The notes below the pieces were generated by a model. The model made no database searches and was not told the origin of the DNA. It worked only from the letters and a program-made list of their open reading frames with translations. The position numbers and the translations under genes were made by a program. Shown here piece by piece: positions 51,900 to 61,389 of a stretch of DNA of 64,000 nucleotides (positions are counted from its first letter, which is position 1; every line of letters starts with the position of its first letter). The DNA comes from Pomphorhynchus laevis (lineage: Eukaryota; Acanthocephala; Palaeacanthocephala; Echinorhynchida; Pomphorhynchidae), in NCBI GenBank assembly GCA_012934845.2, contig WNNJ02002953.1, positions 124,001 through 188,000 on the forward strand, written 5' to 3'.

Positions 51900-54081
51900 C
51901 CCGAGTCATGGCAATCAGCACATAAGCCATTAACTGCTGGGATATTCATCATGCATCTCTTTTTCCAATCGAAAAGTTATAGGAAATGGGCGGCTTCAAA
52001 AAAGCCTGTTTTGATAGGTTGGTGTATTTACGATTGCTAGTAGGATGTTTCGAGTTATTGGAGAGCGAAATAAATTACGAAGAGAAGAGTAAGAAATTTT
52101 TAAAGTAGTCGCAAATACATAAAGAAGTGTAGGAATGCAAAGAATTCTAGCTGAGCAGATTTTGTCATGGTATCAATGTAAAGCTGTGTTCTCTATTAAA
52201 ACACCCGTTTTTGGTCTCTTTGAAATTTCTAGCGATAATCGATATTGCGTACTAATCACTAATTAGCTAACATTTCATTTAATGAATTCAGTTTCTACCC
52301 ATCGTTGTTGTTTTATAACATAATTATTAAGTCTTTTATAATAACATTTACTTGAATTAAACAACATTTTACTTTTATATTATGTTAAAATCGGAATTGC
52401 TCAATATTCTCTATACCTTTAAGTATTATCTAACTATCCATTCATTCTATCTGATAGAATAATTGGATATTCTCATAAGTATACTAAAAGATATTCTCAT
52501 AAAAATATTAGTGGAGTAACTTCCCTTTATTAGGGGAATTACTAACGTCCTGATATTTTGCTTAATGCATTTAATTTTTTAATTTGATAAAAAGTAATAT
52601 ATTTAATGTTAGCTTTCTATTTCATAAATAGGTTTTTAACTTCAACACATTAGCGCACATTAGTATTCTTCATCACTAATTCTGGACGGTTGGTGTATTA
52701 TATTCACTTTACTGAATAGATTGATAACTAAATAAAAATTGTGTAAAACACTTCAATATTACACTTCAATATTATCACTTTAATTCTGTCGTAATACGAC
52801 CTGATAGCTGAAGCTATTATGTAGCTAGCTAAAGTGCAAGTTAGTCGAAGAGGTCCGGAAATATCTCAACAAAATGAAATTCAACCGACTACCAACAAGA
52901 CGATTTCAATGCATCATTAAATAAAAATTGTATAAAACACTTCAATATTACCAGTTTTTATTTTAAATAAATATTTTGGATAATACTATTTTTTACAACA
53001 CTAAACAACCTAATAAAGGGGTTCCTGCAAATTGGCTCGTCTAAATTTCTTATTGTCAATTATAAGAACAATTAATAGCTGATCGCGCATCGCGGACAAT
53101 GCGATATATTATCCTCGCCATTATTATACTAATTTTGCTTCGTATTTTATTGACCTTTTCATTGTACGATGTACATTGGCTGTTGGTTAAGCAATTGGCG
53201 ATCCTTTTCAATAAAATCTACGACTGTCCTAGATCCTCCAGAAGCGAAAATACTGGTGGAACGAATAACCCTCGTTCGACGGCATTTACAATCTCCATAT
53301 ATTTGTTTCTCTTCCTTTGTTCATTATATTCCAGGCAGGATCCAAGACTGTAGAATTTGAAGGAGCTTGAGCGTATTATTATATAAAACACTATAATCAA
53401 TATTAGTAGTTATTAAAAATAATAATTAGTAATTTTTATTTTATATTATTTATTATTTTAAACTATAATCACATTCTAATTTAGTCTGTACTTGATTATT
53501 ATGAATTCGGTTTCTACATCGCTTAAATTAAATAACAACCATTAGTTCCTTACTAAGTAATAAATCAACATAGTTGTTAATTCATTACTAGATTGATACT
53601 GTATTCAGAAAGATATTATTTTATAACATTTAAACATAATCGCTATATACAGATGAGTGATCGGGAAAATGCGGATTTATGCATAATTTATGATCAAATT
53701 TTGCAGATGTGTTTTAGTTGACATTTGAAAAAACATTCTCTAATCGGATTTCAAATTATTAATACAATTAAATGTACGAAATATTAAATTATAAAATGTT
53801 AAAAAGAAGAAACTATGATTTATAATGATAAAATTATTTTGTATTATTAAATTATTATTTATTGATACAATATTTCATTATTTTTATATCATATATATTT
53901 AAAAAATGTTAACAATTTACAAAACAAGCTGTTATTTCATTTTGCCTCCAATAGTCATGATTGCAATGCTTTTAAATCAGTCAAAGTAACAACATCGGCT
54001 TAATATTTAATTAAAATTTGCGTGGTTTTAGTCATTGCAAGTTTCCTGCTGCTGTACGTTCGAGATCAATAGATATTTAAG
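51900..54081. other. AT-rich DNA, no supported gene
   Basis: A 33-bp word (aataaaaattgtrtaaaacac...) occurs at 52733 and again at 52921 in direct orientation. The plus-strand frame at 53099-53353 starts with a hydrophobic run but has no family signature. Confidence 0.35.
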
Positions 54082-54353
54082 ATATTTAATCAGTGGAGAG
54101 CGAAATTATTATTTTTATTAAAAGTCAAATTTTCGAAAGCTAACTGTTATCATTCTCAGGACCAAATTATGAAAAATGACAAATTAAATCAAAATTAATA
54201 GTTGGTTCACGATTTATCAAATCAATTGAATCGATTTGCTGCATCGTGAACTTACTATATATTTTGACTATATATTTTGTTTTGAGAATGATAGGAGTTT
54301 GTTCTCGAAAATTTGATTTTAATAATAATTTTACTCTGCAATGATTAAATATA
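54082..54353. mobile_element. Small foldback/MITE-like element, about 272 bp
   Basis: Left end ATATTTAATCAGTGGAGAGC and right end (complement of ATATTTAATCATTGCAGAGT) form inverted repeats that continue, with gaps, for about 75 bp per arm through aaattattattt, caaattttcgaaa and gttatcattctca. An inner palindrome (tcacgatttatcaaatc ... gatttgctgcatcgtga) sits between them. No coding capacity. Confidence 0.65.
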
Positions 54354-54714
54354 ATTTAAAACGAGGGAACAATCAATTTATAATATATTTAAAATTTCAG
54401 ACGAACTAGATATCTGTGTAATACAGTGTCATCATCGTTAGCAATAGTCCTATGTATCGAACTTACTTTGTTTTATATTGTAAGATAAGTGAAGATGTGT
54501 AATGATGAACCCTTCTTTATAAAGTGTCTCAACTCTCACGATATTTTGCATCTTTACAGCTCTCGTGATAATAAAGCGCAGGTACTGAACTCATCGATAT
54601 TCTATAGAGAATTAACAGATAAAACGCTCTTCAAAAACCGTGCACTTGTAATGCTTGTTTTTGAGACCGTGCTAACTATAACTTATGGCAGTAGAGTCGT
54701 GGTTGTAGTAGTAA

Positions 54715-54784
54715 AGCTCAAAATATCTATTCAATGGAACGATGGAAAGCATCTACTTAACTTTAACTCAAGAGCAGCAAACTC
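54715..54784 (+). CDS. Candidate penultimate exon of an unidentified gene
   Basis: A frame beginning after TAA at 54712 (upstream border not resolved) runs to the donor AAACTC|GTAAGC. It encodes SSKYLFNGTMESIYLTLTQE and QQT. It ends in phase 1, which fits the acceptor at 54995 after a 211-nt intron. The strong donor and the matched phase are the evidence; homology was not recognised. Confidence 0.4.
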
Positions 54785-54995
54785 GTAAGCGACTGAACCA
54801 AAACATTTCTTAAGATATTGTATGTAAAAATTGAAACGCCATCACATTTGCATTGCATTTTTCGTCGAATATTAATTGCCATACAATAATTGTATGTTAA
54901 AGTAAGATTTAATATACAATTAAATTATACAATGTGATAATAAATATTTAACAATTAATTATTGCACGATTGAGCCAAATTTGTTTTCTGTTCAG

Positions 54996-55180
54996 GTATT
55001 ATAGTGTTACAGCAATTTGACTTTGGCTTGAGTATAAAAAATAGCCAGTTTGATTGCAGGAAACCGGATCCACTTCCTGATAATCCAAAGGAAAATTTTG
55101 GAATTGATGATGAAATTATTGATTTGCATCCTGAATTTCATGAACAAATTCGCATGTCAAGAAAAATTCTAGAGGACTAA
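54996..55180 (+). CDS. Candidate last exon of an unidentified gene
   Basis: The acceptor ttttctgttcag is followed by 60 open codons and TAA. The sequence (IIVLQQFDFGLSIKNSQFDC, KPDPLPDNPKENFGIDDEII, then LHPEFHEQIRMSRKILED) has the mixed composition of real protein, unlike the A/T-driven frames around it. Spliced to 54784 it restores an Arg codon. I do not recognise the family. Confidence 0.45.
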
Positions 55181-55323
55181 ATACAGAAAAATCAAAAGAC
55201 AAATTTTAAAATGATGTTAGTTTTAAATATTAAAATTTTATTAGTTTTTAAGTTAAGAATTCCAACGTCTCAAGTCGATAAAATTTTTATTTCTAATACA
55301 ATCAATTAAGATGTCATCTACAG

Positions 55324-55477
55324 TGCGCTAAATGCAGAGTACGCCATTTGTCTACTTATCTATCCCATTATCAAGTCTGGAAAAAACTGGGCGACAATTA
55401 GATTACCCAATAGTCAATTGAAATTAGTCGATCAATTGTTTTTGCCAAATGTGATGTCTGAGCAATGCGTAATTAAT
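55324..55477 (+). CDS. Candidate internal exon of an unidentified gene
   Basis: 154 nt between tcatctacag and AATTAAT|GTAAGA, open in one frame: ALNAEYAICLLIYPIIKSGK, NWATIRLPNSQLKLVDQLFL and PNVMSEQCVIN. Protein-like composition and both splice sites support it. It follows a stop at 55180, so it would belong to another transcript or to an alternative splice form. Confidence 0.35.
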
Positions 55478-55499
55478 GTAAGAGGTATTTTTTAATATA

Positions 55500-56498
55500 T
55501 TTGCTTCAAATATAAGATTATTTTAAAAACTGGGATTATTCCTTATATGTTTAAGGTTTAATCATGAATTAATGAATGAAGGTTTAAATTTGATGAATTT
55601 AAATATCTTAAATACATTAAGTTACACTTTTAAATAACTTAATCAATTACATTTGATGATAAATTTGAACGATAAATATTCAGTTTAAATATCTTTAATT
55701 CATTAAATACGTTAATATTGAATATGTTTGTTCTTCAAGTTAATACATTATATTGAAAATTACAAAAAAAATTATTTTAAATGGTTGATACTGATCCATT
55801 ATTGATAAATAATTATTGGAGTTGGATCAAAGAAAAGAGGAAATTTTTTATTGATATTTTGCTAACTACTTTTAGCATCTTTAGAAAAACAAAGTTAGCA
55901 TTTTCATTTCAAAAGATGCTAATAGAAGTCGGCGAAATATTAAAAATAATTACGTATTTCCTTTGATTCAGCTTCAATAATTATTTAAAGAAATTATTTT
56001 ATTTAAAATTGATTATAAGTAATTTTTGAATGTCGCAATATATGCAATACAGTACTGAGATAAATCCTTATAAAGGTTAAAAGTTAAATGCATTTGATAT
56101 TGAATTTGGCCTATAAATATTCATTTAAATATCTTGAATACATTAAATACGTTAATATTGAATAAATAGTGGTTAATTTGTTTGTTCTTCAAGTTAATAT
56201 ATTGAAAATTACAAAAAATATTTTATTGGAAATTAATTGAATGTCGTAATAAATGCAACGTAGTACTGAGATAAATACTTATATGTTTAAGGTTGGCCCG
56301 TGAATATTAACTTTAAACATCTTAAAATGTGTGTTGTCTTCTTATTTTTAGGGCAATGCAAAAATGAAGAAACCGAACAAACATTTTATTCCAATTAATT
56401 CAATTTAGTTAAAAATGTTAGTTATAGATTTCATAAATTTTATTTTACTTTTGACCCGAAAGCAATTCTCAACGATATAATTTCATAAATGATTAAAT
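55500..56498. other. AT-rich DNA with two similar segments
   Basis: The segments around 55560-55760 and 56080-56210 share words such as taaatatcttgaatacattaa and attgaatat-tgtttgttcttc, an old duplication. The frame at 55781-55966 has no recognisable homologue. Confidence 0.35.
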
Positions 56499-56677
56499 GA
56501 CTTTGGTCTTTGCTGAACATGTTGATAACAAGAAAGGATTGCCCTTTTTACCTAACGTAGCTTTTTCAGTGTTTTTCTCTTCTTCATCTCCATCCATTGT
56601 CTTTCTTGACTGCGGCTCATAATATAGGCCTTGCATTAGATCGATCTCGGTCTCGTCATTCATTCAATTTCAATTGC
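56499..56677 (+). repeat. 179-bp dispersed duplication, copy 2
   Basis: Partner of 51579-51757, same orientation, 4.9 kb away. The flanks differ, so the unit itself moved or was copied. Confidence 0.8.
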
Positions 56678-57369
56678 ATTCATATTATTATATTACTAAT
56701 AAAAATATAATGCAAAAAGGAAACTAAATAGCAAAATCTAATGAGCCTACATTCAATGAGCCTATAATTTATATCGAATGAGCCGATATCAATAATCTGA
56801 ATACTCAATTAGCTACTGTACAGATTTTGTGTCAATTTATGCAGAGATCAAAACAAATATACGTAAAACATGTAAAGTAAAGGACAAACATTATACTTTT
56901 AAAATCATCCTTGATGATTTTCACATTGCAATTTACGAAATGGCATCAATCAAAATCCAATTGCATAAGGAAATTTACTAAAATATTGCGGCCAATATCT
57001 CTAACTAAATGTTCCTTTTCATCAAGATACCTGCATTAAATGAAAGTTTATTCTTTTGTCGGAACTTCCATCGCTTAACTGCCACTTCAGTTATAAATGT
57101 TGAGAAGCCAATCAATGCCAAAATGCTAAAATTATTAAATTGTTAAATTGTTTAAATTATTAAATTTTTCAAGTCTGCGGGAAGACAAACATTAACCTAT
57201 TCAAGGCGAAACTAAATTTATTGTGATAATATTGTAGGTAAATACTTATTTTGCGGAAGTTCGTCAGTCGCGGCATATTCGTCAAACATGCTGCAACTAC
57301 TTATTTTTATAGAAGCAAATGACATTCGAATTTTTGTGATATCGTACCCATAATCTAGAATTAATTGAA

Positions 57370-58865
57370 AATTGTGAATTAAGAAAGCTGCTATCAAAAG
57401 GGTATAAATATAGATTAAATAATAACAACGACAAAAATAAAATTTACAATTCGTTATATAATAACTTAAATGATTACTTTAGTAAGCTGATTAATAGTGA
57501 AAGCTCGAATATATCTAAGATAAAAATTTGGAAAGATTATATATTTGATAAAATTAAAAATAAAATGAAAATAACAAACAATTATAAAAGGAAAGATAAA
57601 ATTAATAAAGATATGTATAAAGAACTTACTAAATTAAAGGATAACTATATAATAACAACTATTGATAAAGCTAGTAATAACTTTGTCTTCATATGCAAAA
57701 AGCTTTATTATGATATACTAATGAAAGAGGTTAATTCTAATGATTTAAATGTAAATCCAACATATGAACGTAGTGAGTTGAGTTTAGAAACAATTATTAC
57801 AAGTCACTGTTCTATAATGGATAAAAAGGGTATAAAGGTTGAATTCAGATAATAAAACTATACCTATATTATATTGGAATCCAAAATTACATAAAAATCC
57901 AATAAAACCTAGGTTCATATGTAGTGCGTTTAAATGTACATTAAAACCACTTTCTGTCTATATGAATAAAATACTTAAAGTAATTAAAGCACATTTTCAA
58001 AAAATATTGTAGGGTAATCGAAATTAATACTGGTATAAAACACTATTTCAGTATTAATTCTACAAAAGAATTTTTAGAACAGACAAAAGGAATAAATTTT
58101 CAAAATATAAATACATACGATTTTAGTACGCTTTATACAAATCTAGATTTAGTAGATATTAAAGAAGCGTTAGTAAAATTAATTAATCTTATATTCGGAA
58201 AAAGATATACATATATATGTTATAATAACTATAACGCCTATCTAACAAAAATTAAACCATCAAGTAAATATAAATATATGGATAAAATTGAATTAATAGA
58301 ATCCTTAAATATTTTGATAAATCAAAATTATTTAAAGATAGGGACATCTATATTTCGACAAATAAAATGTGTTTCAATGGGTGGTAATAGTAGCCCAATT
58401 ATAGCTGACTTATTTCTAAGCTTTATAGAATATGAATTTGTTCATTACTGTTTAAAAACTAAATCTAAACTATATAAATATATGAAATATATGTTTCGAT
58501 ACATTGATGATATATGTGTATTTAATTCTAGCAATTTTTATTCAATAAGCGAACAAATTTATCCAGGTAGCCTCATTCTTAATAAAACCAATATTAATGA
58601 TAAAGAAAGTATATATCTTGATATGAGCATTAAATTAACATCAATTAAAACTACTTTTAATTTGTATCGTAAAGATGACATATTTAAATTTACAAGAAAC
58701 ATATTTTTGCATGAGCATTCATGCATACCATATAATATAAAATATAATAAATTAAATAATGAAATTTTAAGAATTACAACAATTTGTATGATATTAGTTT
58801 TCTTCAAAATCATTTAAATAATTTAATAGATGCTTATTTTAAACTAGTTTACTATAACAATAAAA
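57370..58865 (+). mobile_element. Penelope-like element, RT part (copy 1), broken
   Basis: Plus-strand pieces in order: ELRKLLSKGYKYRLNN, YIITTIDKASNNFVFI, PILYWNPKLHKNPIKPRFIC, NINTYDFSTLYTNLDLVDIK (first catalytic Asp), SMGGNSSPIIADLFLSFIEY, MFRYIDDICVF (catalytic YIDD) and IFLHEHSCIPYNIKY. PxxYWxPKLHKxPxxxRFI and the GGNSSPIIADL and YIDD blocks are hallmarks of Penelope-like reverse transcriptases. The reading frame has a few breaks. No nuclease domain follows the RT. Confidence 0.8.
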
Positions 58866-58869
58866 TAAA

Positions 58870-58975
58870 ACAGAAATAAATTAGAGGTCATGATGACCTC
58901 TAATTTTTTCTGATACATTTTGTTATCTATTAGTCAATTCATAAAAATTGATTTTTATTTTAAATTTCAGTTTAT
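58870..58975. repeat. Penelope-type terminal repeat with a perfect palindromic junction
   Basis: A perfect 29-nt inverted repeat around 58880-58908 (aattagaggtcat and its complement) is the head-to-head joint of two copies of the gattagaggtcatc terminus. ctattagtcaattcataaaa follows, as at 48.5 kb and, reversed, at 34.3 kb. Confidence 0.7.
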
Positions 58976-59365
58976 AATTCATCTTGATATAAACAATTAT
59001 TTATAATTGATTATAACAATTATTTATTATTAATTAATTTTTTATCATTTAACTATTTAACTTTTATTTTGCATTATTTTTAATTTGCAATATAAAATAC
59101 GTAGACTCAGTTAGCTTATTTAATTAGTCGACACGTATTTCGGTTTGTTCTTCAATTGTCCGGCTATAATAGCTTTCTTTAAATGATACGTGGGAGTAAA
59201 ATTTAGCCCCTTTCCTTTTTTAAGGAAAGGGGCTATTCGAATCATTTTATTTAATGCTTTTGATAATTTAAAGTAGAATAAAGACTTACCTTGTTCCTTC
59301 AGATATACTAATCCAGTATTGCAGTAATTATAGGTGATTACGATATACTTGTTAATATCAAAATA
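58976..59365. other. AT-rich spacer between Penelope pieces
   Basis: gtagactcagttagcttatttaattag at about 59100 matches 3555-3582. A hairpin gcccctttcctt..aaggaaaggggc lies at about 59208-59232. No gene. Confidence 0.4.
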
Positions 59366-59369
59366 ATGT

Positions 59370-60885
59370 CAGTTAGGCAATTACTTAAAATCTCGAATTA
59401 AAAAACAACTAGAAATCGATAGAACAAAGTTAAATATTATGACTTGGCAAAAATTACATGTAAACAACCAGATTAGAAACACACGTAAAATCTAACAATT
59501 TTAATTTTGCATATTTTGAATGTAACAGAAAAGATTGCAAAGTTTGTGATGTTATAAATAATAATAATTGTATCGTAAGTAATACGACAAACAAATGTTT
59601 TTCATTAAATATTAATAATAATTGTAACTGCAATACCGCAGGTGTAGTGTATCTTATACAATGTACATGTGGATTGCAATATATAGGAAAAACATATCAA
59701 ATGTTAAAAACTAGGTTTAGGCAACACATATATAATATACAGCATAATAGTCAAACTATATTTCATAAACATATGAGATTAATAGGACATGATATTAAAA
59801 ACTGTAAATTATTTATTTTAGAACATATTGTTGAAGAAAATATTGCAATATTAAATCAAAAACTATTAGACAGAGATCATTTTGGATTAAAACGCTTAAT
59901 TCCATGTGGCCATCAGGATTGAATGACGTGGTACAAAGAATTGGCAGAAGTAGTATAATACATAATAAACAACTATATTATAATAATCCGGTTAAACGCA
60001 AACCAAGAAGTCATGGTGATAAAAGGAATACTAAAAATAGTTAAAAAAATATTAATGCATACCATATAATATAAAATATAATACATTAAATAATGAAAGT
60101 TTAAGAATATGAATTGGTTCATAACTGTGGAAAATATAGAATATATAAAGATCTGAAATATCTTAATCATTTTTATCCATACAATGGATTTGTAAAGGTA
60201 AACACCGATGGAAAATTAGCATTAAATATTTTGATAAATCAAAATTATTTAAAATATTTAAATTATTTATTCAGACAAGTAAAAGGTGTTCCAATGGGTG
60301 GTAATAGTAGCCCAATTATAGCTGACTTGTTTTTAAGCATTATAGAATATAAATTTGTTCATAACTGTGTAAAAACTAAATCTAAACTATAAATATATGA
60401 AATAAATGTTTCGATATATTGATGTTATATGTGTATTTAATTCTAGCAATTTTTATTCAATTCGTGAACAAATAAGCAAGAAAGCCTAATTATTAACAAA
60501 ATTAATAATAATGATAAAGAAGGTGTATATCTAGATATGAAGATTAAATTAACATTAACTAAAACTACTATTAATCTATATCGTAAAGATGACATATTTA
60601 AATTTACAGGAAAGATATTTTTGCATGAGCATTCATGCGTACCACATAATATAAAATATAATACATTAAATAATGAAATTTTAAGAATTGCAACAATATG
60701 TAATGATATTGGCTTTCTTCAAAATCATTTAAATAATTTAATAGATACATATTTTAAACTAGGTTACTATAAAAATAACATCAAGCAGAAAATAGTAAAA
60801 TATATAAATCAACACAATAATATAAAGAATAAATTTAAACTCTTAAGAGGGAAGTTTTTATTAATGGATAATAATTAATATACTT
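59370..60885 (+). mobile_element. Penelope-like element (copy 2): GIY-YIG part upstream of RT, Naiad-like, internally deleted
   Basis: A Cys-rich segment (CNRKDCKVCDVINN) leads into the GIY-YIG nuclease: VVYLIQCTCGLQYIGKTYQM then LKTRFRQHIYNI (59647-59922). It is followed by PSGLNDVVQRIGR and VKRKPRSHGDKRN, a linker that I associate with the N-terminal nuclease of the permuted Naiad clade. The RT part follows at 60040-60878: GVPMGGNSSPIIADLFLSII, a damaged YIDD region, and FLHEHSCVPHNIKY to a stop at 60876. A terminal repeat begins about 12 bp after that stop, so the RT ends the protein and the nuclease precedes it. The first half of the RT is missing. Broken in several places. Confidence 0.75.
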
Positions 60886-60887
60886 TG

Positions 60888-61035
60888 TATTAGAATAAGA
60901 TACTAGATAGTTTTATCAGAGGAAATACATCATTAGCATGTATTTGGCCCCGCTGCAATGTTGGGTAGAGGAGGTAGGGGTCGAAACCTGATAGCATAAC
61001 AGTTGCTGATGTCCTCTAATTCTTATTCTGATACA
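60888..61035 (+). repeat. Penelope-type terminal repeat after the RT
   Basis: Reads agaataagatactagat, gctgcaatgttgggtagagg, ggggtcgaaacctgatagca and gctgatgtcctctaattc-ttattctgatac. The word order is that of the 34.3-35.3 kb array on its minus strand. Confidence 0.7.
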
Positions 61036-61380
61036 ATGGCCTGCAATGCATGGGGCTCAATTGACGCTGAATTTCCGTGTTGATCAGATGGTTGGTGGAC
61101 CTATTTTGATTATGCATCCGGAAGGAATGATACCAAGATGGCATCCGCCGCAATATGCCTACATTTATCCAAATTAAGATAATCTGGCTGCACAACGTTT
61201 TACTAGACTAGGTGCGCCTTATCCTATGATTTGACTTACCTCCAAATCCGGCAATGATATATCTTGTTCCACAAATGGTGTTACCTCATAATCAGCTTCC
61301 TGGACAATTGCAGCCACGCCATACTTAACAGTCTAATCAACTATTTCAGCTACGATAAGTTGTTTTCTTCTACAAAATGT
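61036..61380 (+). pseudogene. Coding-like relic, Pro/Met-rich, no family recognised
   Basis: 61043-61180 reads PAMHGAQLTLNFRVDQMVGG, PILIMHPEGMIPRWHPPQYA and YIYPN before a stop. Further pieces follow in shifted frames (LAAQRFTRLGAPYPM, YLVPQMVLPHNQLPGQLQPR). AATAAATAAA at about 61386 could be a poly(A) signal. The lack of introns suggests a retrocopy or the last exon of a decayed gene. Confidence 0.35.
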
Positions 61381-61389
61381 GTAGAATAA

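Noticed and set aside
53099-53353. 84-codon frame with a hydrophobic start as a small membrane protein
   Set aside because: Three overlapping frames are open here because stops are locally scarce; no family or splice evidence.
58870-58910. Palindrome as a rho-independent terminator
   Set aside because: Eukaryotic context, no spacer loop, and it is a joint of two element ends.
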